A DNA stretch of 64,000 bases from Jiangella gansuensis DSM 44835 (GTDB taxonomy: Bacteria > Actinomycetota > Actinomycetes > Jiangellales > Jiangellaceae). The stretch spans positions 3,718,606 to 3,782,605 of the forward strand of contig NZ_KI911782.1 in the NCBI RefSeq assembly GCF_000515395.1, read 5' to 3'. Shown here piece by piece: positions 20,072 through 31,300 of this stretch; within the stretch, counting starts at the first letter, position 1, and the number at the start of each line of letters is the position of its first letter. The notes under the pieces were generated by a model, which was given only the letters and a program-made list of their open reading frames with translations, was not told the origin of the DNA and ran no database searches. A program made the position numbers and the translations under genes.

Positions 20072-21316
20072 ATGCGCAGATCGCGCGCTCTATTGGCAGC
20101 GTCGGCGGCAGCCGCGCTGATGCTCACCGCCTGCACCACCGATGACCCCGACGAGACCGCGGCACCGGAGGAGACCGCTGCCGCCGGTGAGGAGCCGGGC
20201 ACCGAAGACGGGGGCGAGGGTGAGGAGGAACCGGCCGCCGACGGCGAGTGGTTCGTCCAGGCCGACTACGAACGCCAGCTCGCACAACGCGACATCGAGC
20301 CGGAGGGCCCGGCGGACCAGCCGTGGCTGCAGGCGATCGAGCCGGAGTACGTCGACACCACGGAGTACGCCAACCCGGAGGGCAACACGCTCTGCTTCTC
20401 CAACGCCTCCGTCAGCAACCCGTGGCGGGTCACCGGCTGGATCACCATGCAGCAGCAGGTCGAGGTGCTGCAGGCGGCCGGCGAGATCGGTGAGTTCCGG
20501 GTGTCCGACGCCGCCGACGACGACAACCAGCAGATCTCCGACATCCAGGCGTTCGTCGACGCCGGCGACTGCAACGCGATCATCATCTCGCCGTCGACGA
20601 CGGCCACCCTCACCCCGGCGGTGGAGGCGGCCTGCGCCAGCGGCGTGCCGGTCATCGTGTTCGACCGCGGTGTCAACACCGACTGCATGGTGACGTTCAT
20701 CCACCCGATCGGCGGCTACGCCTACGGTGCGGACGGCGCGGAGTTCCTGGTCGAGAACCTGGAGCCCGGGTCGACGGTGCTGGCGCTGCGCATCCTGCCC
20801 GGCGTCGACGTGCTGGAGCACCGGTGGGCAGCGGCGCAGGAGATCTTCGCCGACAGTGAGCTGGAGATCCTCGGCGACGAGTTCACCGGCGGCGACGGCG
20901 CGCAGATCAAGACCCTGGTCACCCAGTACCTGCAGCGCGGTGAGGTCGACGGCATCTGGATGGACGCCGGCGACGGCGCCGTCGCGGCCGTCGAGGCGTT
21001 CGAGGACACGGGCAACGACTACCCGGTCATGGTCGGTGAGGACGAGTTGAGCTTCATGCGCAAGTGGCAGGAGACCGGCATGACCGCGATCGCGCCGGTG
21101 TACTCGAACTTCCAGTGGCGCACCCCGATCCTCGCCGCGACCATGATCTGGGCCGGCGAGCAGGTGCCGAGCGAGTGGGTGCTCCCGCAGGCGCCCATCA
21201 CCGACGCGGACCGGGACGAGTTCCTCGACCGCAACGCCGAGATGCCTAGCCTGCACTACGCCAAGTTCGGCGGCGAGGACCTGCCCGGTTACCCGTCCGC
21301 CTGGCAGGACCGCTGA
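20072..21316 (+). CDS. sugar-binding lipoprotein of ABC cassette 1
   Basis: 414-residue solute-binding protein (Peripla_BP_4, ribose-binding-like). AGGAGG lies 11 bp before ATG 20072. The signal peptide ends in the lipobox LTAC, with Cys21 as the lipidated residue, so it is tethered outside the membrane. An acidic linker (residues about 22-65) precedes the bilobed domain, which includes NAIIISPSTTATLTPAVEAA, VPVIVFDRGV and WMDAGDGAVAAVEAF. It is the last gene of the transporter operon. Ligand is unknown. Confidence 0.93.
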   Translation: MRRSRALLAASAAAALMLTACTTDDPDETAAPEETAAAGEEPGTEDGGEGEEEPAADGEWFVQADYERQLAQRDIEPEGPADQPWLQAIEPEYVDTTEYANPEGNTLCFSNASVSNPWRVTGWITMQQQVEVLQAAGEIGEFRVSDAADDDNQQISDIQAFVDAGDCNAIIISPSTTATLTPAVEAACASGVPVIVFDRGVNTDCMVTFIHPIGGYAYGADGAEFLVENLEPGSTVLALRILPGVDVLEHRWAAAQEIFADSELEILGDEFTGGDGAQIKTLVTQYLQRGEVDGIWMDAGDGAVAAVEAFEDTGNDYPVMVGEDELSFMRKWQETGMTAIAPVYSNFQWRTPILAATMIWAGEQVPSEWVLPQAPITDADRDEFLDRNAEMPSLHYAKFGGEDLPGYPSAWQDR

Positions 21317-21368
21317 CGCACCGCCCCGTCCCCGTCACCTGACGCGCCACCTCGTCGCCCCCACCCAG

Positions 21369-21440
21369 GTTGATCTTGGAGTTGTTCGGCGAATCCCGGG
21401 CGATTTGTCCGGGCGATACCCGAACAACTCCAAGATCAAC
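21369..21440. repeat. 72-bp palindromic repeat, copy 3 (opposite orientation)
   Basis: Ends GTTGATCTTGGAG (21369-21381) and complement (21428-21440). The core reads TGTCCG at 21406-21411, which is CGGACA on the minus strand at offset 29 from the right end. The inner arms (TTGTTCGG, CCGAACAA) differ from copies 1, 2 and 5 but still pair with each other. Confidence 0.92.
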
Positions 21441-21485
21441 GGGGTGATGGCGGCGGGAGCGGTGCAGGCGAAAGGAGCACGATCG

Positions 21486-22349
21486 ATGACTCGACTCCTC
21501 GGGGTCAACACCTGGGTGTGGACGTCGCCGCTCACCGACGCGTCGCTCGCCGAGCTGGCCCCGCGCATCAAGGACTGGGGTTTCGACGTCGTCGAGCTGC
21601 CGGTCGAGAACCCGGGCGACTGGGACCCCGCCCAGGCGGCGAAACTGCTCGGCGAACTCGACCTCGCGGCCACGGTCACCCTCGTCATGGGGCCGGGCCG
21701 CGAACTGGTGGCAACCGACGACACGACCGTCCGGGCCACCCGCGACTATCTCCGCCACGTGGTGGACGTCGCGGCGGCGGTCGGGTCCGCGGTGATCGCT
21801 GGTCCCGCCTACGCCTCGGTCGGCCGGACCTGGCGCATGAGCGAGGACCAGCGCCGGGTCCGCTACAGCGAGCTGCGCGACGGGTTGGCGCCCGTCGTCG
21901 AGCACGCTGTGAGCGCCGGCGTCACGGTCGCGGTCGAGCCGTTGAATCGATACGAGACCAGCCTGCTGAACACCGTCGACCAGGCCATGGAGGCGCTCAG
22001 CGACCTGCCTGCCGCCGGCTGCGGCCTGGCACTCGACGTGTACCACATGAATATCGAGGAGCAGTCCGTTCCGGACGCGATCCGCCGGGCCACCGGCCGG
22101 ATCGCGCACGTGCAGGTCTGCGCGAACGACCGCGGCGCCCCCGGCGCCGACCACCTCGACTGGCCCGCCATCCTGGCCGCACTCGACGCGGCCGGGTACG
22201 ACGGGCCGCTGGTGATCGAGTCGTTCACGGCCGACAACGCGACCATCGCCACGGCCGCCTCGATCTGGCGGCCGCTGGCCGCGAGCCAGGACGCCATCGC
22301 CGTCGACGGCCTGTCCTTCCTGAAGGGAGTGATGCAGGACCGGACCTAG
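21486..22349 (+). CDS. sugar phosphate isomerase/epimerase (TIM barrel)
   Basis: 287-residue AP_endonuc_2 (xylose isomerase-like) barrel related to D-tagatose/D-psicose 3-epimerases. AAAGGAGCACG precedes ATG 21486. Likely metal ligands lie in VTVAVEPLNRYET (Glu), GLALDVYHMNIEE (Asp, His) and PLVIESFTADN (Glu). The N-terminus LLGVNTWVWTSPL matches this family. It follows the ABC cassette after a 72-bp palindrome and probably acts on the imported sugar. Confidence 0.9.
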   Translation: MTRLLGVNTWVWTSPLTDASLAELAPRIKDWGFDVVELPVENPGDWDPAQAAKLLGELDLAATVTLVMGPGRELVATDDTTVRATRDYLRHVVDVAAAVGSAVIAGPAYASVGRTWRMSEDQRRVRYSELRDGLAPVVEHAVSAGVTVAVEPLNRYETSLLNTVDQAMEALSDLPAAGCGLALDVYHMNIEEQSVPDAIRRATGRIAHVQVCANDRGAPGADHLDWPAILAALDAAGYDGPLVIESFTADNATIATAASIWRPLAASQDAIAVDGLSFLKGVMQDRT

Positions 22350-22357
22350 CGCGAAAG

Positions 22358-22441
22358 CAGTTCAACCAGTCACTTCGCTCTCACCTGAGAAGCGCAGGTC
22401 AACCAGTCACTTCGGTTTCACCTGAGAAGCGCAGTTCAACC
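22358..22441. repeat. 37-bp direct tandem repeat (2.3 units) in a leader region
   Basis: Units start at 22358, 22395 and (partial) 22432, each beginning CAG[TG]TCAACC, with AGTCACTTCG in the two full units and only a few differences. It fills the gap between the isomerase and the first giant secreted enzyme. ACCTG and CAGGT across the unit junction can form a small hairpin. No spacers and no cas genes, so it is not a CRISPR array. Possible protein-binding array or leader RNA. Confidence 0.8.
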
Positions 22442-22506
22442 GGCGGCGCCGGCACGCCGCGGGGTTTCAGCAGCATCGTCGCTCTTTCCCCTGGAGGAAC
22501 CCCCTG

Positions 22507-25500
22507 ATGATCGTCGCTCTACGCCAACGGTGGGCCCGGCTGTTAGCCGTGGCACTCGCCGCCGTGCTGGCGATACCGCTGCTCACCGCGATGCCGTCGT
22601 CGGCGCACGACGGAGAACACGGTGACGCGCACGTGCTGATCTTCACCAAGACGACCCAGTTCCGGCACACCGAGGCGATCACGCAAGGTGTGCCGGTGCT
22701 CGAGGCCGCCTTCGAGGCCGCCGGCATCACGTCCGAACACACCGAGGACTCCTCGATCTTCAACGACGAGGACCTCTCCCACTTCGACGCCCTGGTCATG
22801 TTCCAGGCCTCCGGCGACCCGTGGACCGCCGACGAGAAGGCCGCACTGGAGCGTTACCAGCAGGCCGGCGGCGGCATCGTCGCCATCCACAACGCCGCCG
22901 ACATGCGCGGCAACTATGCCTGGTGGGACAACCTCGTCGGCTCGCTCATGCCGGGCCACGCCGCCACCGGCACCAGCCCGGGCCTGCCCGGCACCGTTCG
23001 CATCGAGGACCAGACCCACGCCTCCACGACCCACCTTCCGCAGCGGTGGGAGCGCGCTGACGAGTGGTACAACTTCTCGACGAACGTCCGCGGCACCGCG
23101 CACGTCCTGGCCACCATGGACGAGACGACGTACAACCCGGGCAGCAACGCCATGGGCTACGACCACCCGATCTCCTGGTGCAAGCCGTACGACGGCGGCC
23201 GCGCGTGGGTGACCGCGATGGGTCACTTCGGCGCCCACTACACGCAGGAGCCGGACTTCGTCCAGCACATCGTCGGTGGCGTGCAGTGGGCCGCCGGCGT
23301 GGTCGAGAGCGACTGCGGCGGCACCGTGTGGGACCAGTTCGAACGGGTCCCGCTGGACCAGAACACCAGCGCGCCGTTCGCCATCGACGTCGCACCCGAC
23401 GGCCGCGTCTTCTTTACCGAGCTGGTGCGCGGCCAGATCCGCGTGTACGACCCGAGCACCCAGACGACGTCGACGGCCGTCACCATTCCGGTGTACTCCG
23501 GCGGCGAGGACGGCCTGCTGGGCATCGCGGTGCACCCGGACTTCGAACAGAACGGGCACCTGTTCGTGTACTACTCGCCGGCCAGCTCGAACGACAGCGA
23601 CCCGGCGAACTTCTTCAGCCGGGTCTCGCGCTTCACCGTCGGTGAGAGCTCGCAGATCGACCCCGCCTCCGAGGTCGTCGTGCTCGAGGTGCCGGCCCGC
23701 CGGTTGCCTGACGAGCCCGGCCACACCGGCGGCGGCCTGGCCTTCGACGCCGACGGCAACCTGTACCTCGGCGTCGGCGACGACGTGAACCCGCACTCGG
23801 AGCCCTCGGGCGGTTACGCACCGCTGTCCGAGCGCGACGGGACGTTCCACGACGCTCGCGAGACCTCCGCCAACACGAACGACCTGCGCGGCAAGCTGCT
23901 GCGCATCCACCCGGAGCCGGACGGCAGCTACACCATTCCCGAGGGCAACATGTTCGCCCCGGGCACGCCGAACACGCTCCCGGAGATCTACGCGATGGGC
24001 TTCCGCAACCCGTTCCGGTTCTCCATCGACCCGGAGACCGGCTGGGTGGGCGTGGCCGACTATGGTCCCGACAACAGCAGCAACAACCCCAACCGTGGCC
24101 CCGCCGGCATGGTCGAGTGGAACCTCATCAAGGAGCCGGGCTTCTACGGCTGGCCGCTGTGCATCGGGCCGAACGAGCCGTACCGGGACGTCGACTACCG
24201 CACCAACCCGGTCACCGTCGGCGACTACTTCGACTGCGCCAACCCGGTCAACGACTCCGTCCGCAACACCGGCCTGACCGAGCTCCCGCCGGCACAGGAA
24301 CCGGAGCTCTACTACGGCTACCAGACGTCCTCGGTCCCGGGTGTCATCCCGGCCGGCGGCGGTCTGGCGCCGATGGGCGGCCCGTTCTACGACTACGACC
24401 CGAACCTGGAATCGGACACGAAGTTCCCGGAGTCGTACGACGGCAAGCCGTTCTTCTACGAGTGGGCGAAGAACAAGCTCTACTCGATCGACCTGAACGA
24501 GGAGACCGGCGGGCTGGAGAAGATCAACCCGTTCCTGCCGGGCGAGCCGTGGATGGCCCCGATCGACTCCAAGTTCGGCCCCGAAGGCTCGATGTACGTG
24601 CTCGACTGGGGTGGCGGCTTCGGCCGCGACAACCCGAACTCGGGGCTGTACCGGGTCGACTACGTCTCCGGCTCCCGCTCGCCGGTCGCGCACGCGGCGG
24701 CGACACCGGACTCGGGCCACGCTCCGTTGACGGTGCAGTTCGACGGCAGCACCAGCACCGACCCGGAGGACGAGGAGCTCACGTACGCGTGGGACTTCGA
24801 CGACGACGGCACGGTCGACTCAACCGAGGTGCAGGCTAGCCACACCTACACCGAGAACGGCGTCTACAACGCCCGGCTCACCGTGACCGACCCGCACGGC
24901 AAGACCGGCACCACCACGGTGCCGATCACGGTCGGGAACACCCGGCCCGAGGTCGAGTTCAACCTGCCGCCCGACGGCGCGTTCTTCGACTTCGGCGACG
25001 AGATCAGCTGGGACGTCAGCGTCACCGACGCCGAGGACACCGAGATCGCCGACGAGGACATCGTCATCCAGCCGGCGCTCGGCCACGACGATCACCCACA
25101 CCCGGCCGACCCGATGAGCGGACGGACCGGATCGGTGGTGACGGCGCTGGGCGGCGGTCACAGCGAGGACATGAACGTCTTCTATATCCTCAACGCCCGC
25201 TACACCGACCGCGGCGGCGCCGGCGGCATCCCGGCACTGGCCGGCGAGGACACGTCCCTGCTGTTCCCGAAGCAGCGGGAGGCGGAGTTCTTCAAGCGCG
25301 CCGAGGGCGTCACCACCAGCTCCTCGCGTGACATCGAGGGGCACGGAGACGCCATCACCGGCCAGGACGGCGCCTGGGCGGCGTACGAGCCGGTGAGCCT
25401 GCACAACGTCGACGCGCTCGTCCTGCGGGCATCGTCGGTCGCGGGTGGCCCGATCGAACTGCGCAGGGACGCGCCGGACGGCGAGCTGATCGGCACCGCG

Positions 25501-28260
25501 GAGGTACCGGCCACCGGCTCGGCCGCCTACGCGGACGTCTCCGTCGCCGTGGAGGACCCGGGTGAGAGCTTCACCCTCTACGCGGTCTTCCCGGGTGCGG
25601 GCGAGCGTCGGCTGAACTTCATCGAGGCCGACGGCAAGGGCGCCTCGCCGACGTCGAAGCCGAAGGTGGCCGTCACCGCGCCGACCCCGGCCGACGAGCT
25701 GGAGCCCGGCGAGATCACCGTCACGGCGGACGCCAGCGACGCGGAGAACACCATCACCCAGGTGGAGTTCTTCGCCGACGGCGAGTCGATCGGCGTCGAC
25801 ACGGAGACGCCGTACGAGGTGACCTGGACGGTCGCGGAGGAGCAGCGGTACCGGCTCACCGCGGTCGCCACCAACGACCTCGGCGTCAGCACGACGTCGC
25901 GGATCGTCCAGGTGGAGGTCGGCGACCTGTTCGGCGACTGGTTGACGTTCTCGCACCCCGCCGCGAACGGCGTGTTCGACCGTCCGGACGCTGACACCTG
26001 GGTCGTGGAGTCCGGCGGCGGCAACATGTGGCAGGGGACCGACGAGTACAGCGCCGTCTACCTGCCGGGTGCCGCCGGTGAGCAGTGGACCGCCACGGCG
26101 AAGGTCGAGAGCCTGGTCAACACCAACAACTCGGCCAAGGCCGGCCTGATCGTCCGCAACGATGTCACGCAGCCGGGGGTCTCACCCGGGTACGCGGCGA
26201 TGACGATGCGCGCGGGGTCGGGCTTCGAGTGGCTGCGCGACACCGACGGCAACGGTCAGCTCGACGCCAGTACCGGGGCCAGCACCAACGGCTTCCCGGC
26301 CTGGGTACGGATCGTCCGCGACGGCGACCAGTACACGTCGTACTGGAGCAAGGACGGCGAGACGTTCACGGCGGTGGGCGAGCCGGTGACCCTGACCGGT
26401 GCGGCGGACGTGCAGGACATCGGCCTCGCGGTCACCGCGCACAGCGGCTCCGCGCGGACCACGGCGGTGTTCAGCGACTTCACGCTGGTCGACGGCACCC
26501 CCGGGCCCGACCCGGAGCCGGAGCAGCCGCCGGTCTGCCTGATCACCGGGACCGACCAGTTCGACGGCTCCACGCTGGACACCAAGCGTTGGACGACGGT
26601 CCGCAACGCCGACGGTCTCCCGGTGTCCGTGGCCGACGGCGGACTGGTGCTGCCGGTCACCAACGGCGACATCAACGAGGCGGTCGCCGGGCCGATCAGC
26701 TACGTGGGCCAGCCGGCCCGGGCCGGGGAGTGGACCGTCGAGACCGCGGTCTCGCTGGAGCACACCCGCGAGTGGCAGCACGCCGGACTGCTGATGCACG
26801 GCAGCGACGACGACTACGTCAAGCTGGCGTTCACCCGCAACAACTCCGGCGGCCGGCTCCTGGAGTTCCAGACCGAAGCGGGCGGCACCCGGACCTGGCA
26901 CGCCAACGTGACCCTGCCGGCGGACTTCCCGTCGACGGCGCACCTGCGGCTGGCCAGTGACGGGACGCAGCTCACGGCCGCGTACTCCGCCGACGGTGAA
27001 ACGTGGGTGGACCTGGCCGGCGCCGCGCAGGTGATCGAGAACTCGACGATCGGCCTGATGGCCGCGGGTGACACCGCCGCCCACGAGGTCGACGCCGTGT
27101 TCGACCACTTCACCATCACCCCCGACGTGGACGACGACGGCGTCCGGGAGCCCAGTGACGAGTTCGACGGCAGCGCCATCGACGGCTGCCGGTGGAACGC
27201 CGTGGTGCGTTACGACTCGTCGAAGGTCGGGCTGGCCGACGGCCAGCTGCGGATCGAGACCCAGCCGGGAGACATCAACGGCGCCGCGAACGAGGACCCG
27301 CGCAACTTCATCCTGCAGAAGGTCCCCGACGGCGACTGGACGATCGAGACCAGGCTGACGCCGACGATGCTGCACCAGTGGCAGCTGGCCGGCTTCATGG
27401 TCTACGGCGACGACGACAACTACGTGAAGTTCGACGTCGTCGCCCAGAACGCCGCCGGCGGGGCCACGAACCTGCACGCCGAGCTCGTGTCGGAGAAGGG
27501 CGGCCAGTTCGGCAACGGCGGCAACCGGAACATCGACATCCCCGAGACCAGCGAGAGCGGCTGGTTCTACCTGCGGCTGACGAAGAGCGGCGACACCTAC
27601 GCCGCCGAGATCAGCGACGGCGGAGTGAACTGGACGTCTCTCGGTGACCCGGTCACGAACGACGCCGAGCTGACGTCGTTCGGCCTGATGGCGATCGGTC
27701 CGGAGCAGACGCAGCCGGTCACCGTGGCGTTCGACTACTTCCGGGTCACGACGGAGCAGCCGGACACAACGCCGCCGGTGATCACCGTCACCGGGGTCGA
27801 GGACGCCGGTGTCTACGATCTGGCCACTCCGCTCGAGTTGGGCGCCACGGCGACGGACGACGTGTCCGGTGACGTGCCCGCCACGCTCACGCTCGACGGG
27901 CAGCCGGTCGAGAACCCGGAGACGGTCACACCGTCGCTCGGCGCCCACGAACTGGTCGCCGCGGCGACGGACGAGGCCGGCAACGTCGCGGAGGTGACGG
28001 TCTCCTTCGAGGTGGTCGCCACCTACGACGGCGCCCGGGCGCTGGTCCAGCGCTACCGGGAGGACGGGACCGTCAACCGGAACCAGTCCGTGCAGCTGAC
28101 CACGCACCTGACCAACGCCGAGCGGTTGGCCGGTCAAGGCGTCACGACCGGTGCCAACACCTCGCTGGACCGGTACGTCGCGGTCGCGGAGGGGGTGACG
28201 GACGACGACGCTCGCGGCTGGCTGCTGGCCTACGCCGACGCGCTGCGAGCACAGCTGTAA
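22507..28260 (+). CDS. giant secreted ThuA / PQQ-dependent sugar dehydrogenase protein 1
   Basis: 1917 residues, exported. Order: signal peptide (1-33); ThuA-like domain (about 42-262: VLIFTKTTQFRHTEAI, GGGIVAIHNAAD); PQQ sugar dehydrogenase propeller (about 278-718: GEDGLLGIAVHPDF, MGFRNPFRFSIDPETG, SMYVLDWGGGFG); PKD domain (727-810, YAWDFDDDGTVDS); a domain with GHDDHPH (859-865); CBM6-like sandwich (921-1045); Ig-like (1052-1137); three concanavalin-like modules of DUF1349/LamG type (1140-1330, 1344-1535, 1542-1750); Ig-like; C-terminal FIMAH (1838-1917). GGAGG lies 10 bp before ATG 22507. It probably oxidises polymeric or glycosidic sugars outside the cell; substrate and PQQ use are inferred. 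Unlike proteins at 28396 and 49823 it lacks a DUF1080 domain. Confidence 0.9.
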   Translation: MIVALRQRWARLLAVALAAVLAIPLLTAMPSSAHDGEHGDAHVLIFTKTTQFRHTEAITQGVPVLEAAFEAAGITSEHTEDSSIFNDEDLSHFDALVMFQASGDPWTADEKAALERYQQAGGGIVAIHNAADMRGNYAWWDNLVGSLMPGHAATGTSPGLPGTVRIEDQTHASTTHLPQRWERADEWYNFSTNVRGTAHVLATMDETTYNPGSNAMGYDHPISWCKPYDGGRAWVTAMGHFGAHYTQEPDFVQHIVGGVQWAAGVVESDCGGTVWDQFERVPLDQNTSAPFAIDVAPDGRVFFTELVRGQIRVYDPSTQTTSTAVTIPVYSGGEDGLLGIAVHPDFEQNGHLFVYYSPASSNDSDPANFFSRVSRFTVGESSQIDPASEVVVLEVPARRLPDEPGHTGGGLAFDADGNLYLGVGDDVNPHSEPSGGYAPLSERDGTFHDARETSANTNDLRGKLLRIHPEPDGSYTIPEGNMFAPGTPNTLPEIYAMGFRNPFRFSIDPETGWVGVADYGPDNSSNNPNRGPAGMVEWNLIKEPGFYGWPLCIGPNEPYRDVDYRTNPVTVGDYFDCANPVNDSVRNTGLTELPPAQEPELYYGYQTSSVPGVIPAGGGLAPMGGPFYDYDPNLESDTKFPESYDGKPFFYEWAKNKLYSIDLNEETGGLEKINPFLPGEPWMAPIDSKFGPEGSMYVLDWGGGFGRDNPNSGLYRVDYVSGSRSPVAHAAATPDSGHAPLTVQFDGSTSTDPEDEELTYAWDFDDDGTVDSTEVQASHTYTENGVYNARLTVTDPHGKTGTTTVPITVGNTRPEVEFNLPPDGAFFDFGDEISWDVSVTDAEDTEIADEDIVIQPALGHDDHPHPADPMSGRTGSVVTALGGGHSEDMNVFYILNARYTDRGGAGGIPALAGEDTSLLFPKQREAEFFKRAEGVTTSSSRDIEGHGDAITGQDGAWAAYEPVSLHNVDALVLRASSVAGGPIELRRDAPDGELIGTAEVPATGSAAYADVSVAVEDPGESFTLYAVFPGAGERRLNFIEADGKGASPTSKPKVAVTAPTPADELEPGEITVTADASDAENTITQVEFFADGESIGVDTETPYEVTWTVAEEQRYRLTAVATNDLGVSTTSRIVQVEVGDLFGDWLTFSHPAANGVFDRPDADTWVVESGGGNMWQGTDEYSAVYLPGAAGEQWTATAKVESLVNTNNSAKAGLIVRNDVTQPGVSPGYAAMTMRAGSGFEWLRDTDGNGQLDASTGASTNGFPAWVRIVRDGDQYTSYWSKDGETFTAVGEPVTLTGAADVQDIGLAVTAHSGSARTTAVFSDFTLVDGTPGPDPEPEQPPVCLITGTDQFDGSTLDTKRWTTVRNADGLPVSVADGGLVLPVTNGDINEAVAGPISYVGQPARAGEWTVETAVSLEHTREWQHAGLLMHGSDDDYVKLAFTRNNSGGRLLEFQTEAGGTRTWHANVTLPADFPSTAHLRLASDGTQLTAAYSADGETWVDLAGAAQVIENSTIGLMAAGDTAAHEVDAVFDHFTITPDVDDDGVREPSDEFDGSAIDGCRWNAVVRYDSSKVGLADGQLRIETQPGDINGAANEDPRNFILQKVPDGDWTIETRLTPTMLHQWQLAGFMVYGDDDNYVKFDVVAQNAAGGATNLHAELVSEKGGQFGNGGNRNIDIPETSESGWFYLRLTKSGDTYAAEISDGGVNWTSLGDPVTNDAELTSFGLMAIGPEQTQPVTVAFDYFRVTTEQPDTTPPVITVTGVEDAGVYDLATPLELGATATDDVSGDVPATLTLDGQPVENPETVTPSLGAHELVAAATDEAGNVAEVTVSFEVVATYDGARALVQRYREDGTVNRNQSVQLTTHLTNAERLAGQGVTTGANTSLDRYVAVAEGVTDDDARGWLLAYADALRAQL

Positions 28261-28270
28261 CAGCACCACG

Positions 28271-28324
28271 GTGATCGACAGGGGGTCACGACCCCTATGG
28301 AGGTACTGGCCCCCTGTCGATCAC
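28271..28324. terminator. strong hairpin after giant gene 1
   Basis: GTGATCGACAGGGGG (28271-28285) and its exact complement (28310-28324), a 15-bp stem starting 11 bp after the stop. An in-frame ATG at 28297 lies in the loop, which argues against using it as the start of the next gene. Confidence 0.82.
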
Positions 28325-28395
28325 CGGCACCACCGATCGGGCCGATCACGGGGAACGAGGGCGCGCACGTCAGTACACGTTCGAGGGAGGCACTG

Positions 28396-31300
28396 GTGCC
28401 ACACCATCCGAGAACCTCACGATCACTCGCCCGCGGCGTTGCCGTCGCCGCGGCCGGAGCTCTGCTCCTGCCGCTCGGCGCGACGGCGACCTCATCGGCG
28501 ACGACAGTCCCATCGGCCGAATCCGCCGAGTCCGTCGTCGAACCGCTGCACGACGGCGCTCACGTGCTCGTCTTCTCCAAGACCGCCGGCTTCCGGCACG
28601 ACTCCATCCCGGCCGGCATCGCGGCCATCGAGGAACTGGGCGCGGAGCACGGTTTCGAGGTGACCGCGACGGAGGACGCCGCGGCGTTCACGGCCGACAA
28701 CCTGGCCCAGTACGACGCCGTCGTCTGGCTGTCCACGACCGGTGACGTCCTGAACGACGAGCAGCAGGCCGCGTTCGAGGAGTACATCGCGGCCGGCGGC
28801 GGATACGCCGGCGTGCACGCGGCGGCGGACACCGAGTACGACTGGCCCTGGTACGGCGAGCTGGTCGGCGCCTACTTCGACTCGCACCCGCAGATCCAGC
28901 CGGCCACCGTCACGGTCGCCGACCGCGTGCACCCGTCCACGGCCGGCCTGCCGCAGCGGTGGGAACGCACCGACGAGTGGTACAACTACCAGACCAACCC
29001 GCGTGGCGACGTGCACGTCCTGGCCACGCTCGACGAGGACTCCTACGATGCCGGCGGCGGCGCGATGGGTCTCGACCACCCGATCGCCTGGTGCCACGAC
29101 TACGAGGGCGGCCGGTCCTGGTACACCGGCGGCGGCCACACCCAGGAGTCGTTCGCGGAGCCGGCGTTCCGCGAGCACCTGCTCGGCGGCATCCTGACCG
29201 CGGCGGGCCAGGTCCCCGCCGACTGCGGCGCCACCGTCGAGCAGAACTTCGACCAGATCACGCTGGCTCGAGGGCCGGAGGAGATGGGCGAGCCGATGGG
29301 CGTCGCGGTGCTTCCCGACGGCAGCGCCCTGCACACCTCGCGCGACGGCCGCGTCCTCTACACCGCGGCCGCGGGGGAGACGACGCTCGCCGCACAGGTC
29401 CCGGTCTACGACTTCCGCGAGGACGGGATGCAGGGCATCGCACTCGACCCGGACTTCGAGACCAACGGCTGGGTGTACCTCTACTACTCGCCGGTGCTGG
29501 ACACCCCGGACGGCGAGGTCGCGCACAGCAGCCTCGACCCGGCCGTCTGGGAAGCATACGAGGGACACAACAACCTGTCCCGGTTCCGGTTCGCCGACGG
29601 CGTCCTGGACCTCGCCTCGGAGCAGGTGATCCTGCAGGTGCCGCAGGACCGTGGCAACTGCTGCCACCACGGCGGCGACATCGACTTCGACGCCGACGGC
29701 AACCTCTACCTGTCCACCGGTGACGACACCGACCCGTTCGAGTCCAACGGGTACACGCCCACCGACGACCGGGTCGACCGGGCGCCGCAGTTCGACGCCC
29801 GCCGCACCTCCGGCAACACCAACGACCTGCGCGGCAAGGTGCTGCGGATCACCGTGCAGGAGGACGGCTCCTACACCGTCCCGGACGGCAACCTGTTCGC
29901 TCCCGGCACGGAGGGCACCTTGCCGGAGATCTACGCGATGGGGTTCCGCAACCCGTTCCGCATCAGCGTCGACCAGGAGACCGGTGACGTCTGGGTCGGC
30001 GACTACGGCCCGGACTCCGGCAGCGCGGGCCGCTACGGCCCCGCGGGCCAGGTCGAGTTCAACCGGGTCACCGAGCCGGGCAATTTCGGCTGGCCGTACT
30101 GCACCGGCTACAACACGCCGGAGGAGACGTACGTCGACCGCGACTTCACCGCGTACTACGGCATCAACCCGCACACCGGGCAACAGGACCCCAACAACGG
30201 CGCCAACGATCCCATCGGCGCGAAGTTCGACTGCGCCGGCGGCCCGGTCAACGACTCACGGCTCAACACCGGCCTCGACACCGTCCCGCCCGCCGAGCCG
30301 GCGTGGATCGCCTACAACGCCGGGTCGGTGCCGGAGTTCGGCACCGGCAGCGAGTCGCCGATGGGCGGCCCGGTCTACCGCTACGACCCGGACCTGGAGT
30401 CCGACACCAAGTTCCCCGAGTACTACGACGGGCAGTTCTTCGCGTACGAGTTCGGCCGCCGCTGGATCAAGAACATCGGCGTGGCCGAGGACGGGACGTC
30501 GCTGTCCATCGAACCGTTCTCCGACGTCGTCACCAACACCCAGCTCATGGACCTGGAGTTCGGCCCGGAGGGCTCGCTGTACGTGCTCGACTACGGCACC
30601 GGGTACTTCGGCGGCGACCAGAACTCCGCGCTGTACCGGATCGACTACGTCAAGGGCACCCGGTCGCCGTCGGCGATCGCCACCGCCAGCCCGACCTCCG
30701 GGCCGGCACCGCTGACCGTCGAGTTCTCCGCCGCGGGATCCGACGACCCCGACCCCGGCGACACCATCACGTACGCCTGGGACTTCGACGGCGACGGCGT
30801 CGTCGACAGTACGGACGAGGAGGCGTCGCACACCTACACCGAGAACGGCGAGTACACCGCCCGGCTCACCGTGACCGACCAAGCCGGGCTCGAGGGCGTC
30901 GCGACGGTGCACATCGTCGTCGGCAACACCGCACCGGTGATCGAGTTCGTGCAGCCGCCCAACGGCGGCATGTTCAGCTTCGGCGAGGACGTCTCGTTCG
31001 AGGTCTCGGTCACCGACCCGGACGGGCAGCCGGTCGACTGCGCCGACGTCGAGGTCACCTTCGCGTTGGGGCATGACCAGCACACGCACGGCGGCGAGAG
31101 CGTCAACGGCTGCTCCGGCACCCTCCCGACCGGCACCGACGGCTCGCACGGCACGAACGACAACATCTTCGGGCTGCTGCTGGCCGAGTACACCGACACT
31201 CCGCCCTCGCCGGACACCGTCCCGGTGACCGGTAGCGCGGAGTTGATCCTGCAGCCGAAGCACCGGCAGGCCGAGCACTTTTCCGCGCAGAGCGGCGTCC

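Noticed and set aside
22358-22441. CRISPR array
   Set aside because: The 37-bp units abut directly with no spacers and there are no cas genes.
28297-28395. Upstream ATG as the start of giant gene 2
   Set aside because: It lies in the loop of the preceding terminator hairpin and would bury the signal peptide; GTG 28396 has a good ribosome site.
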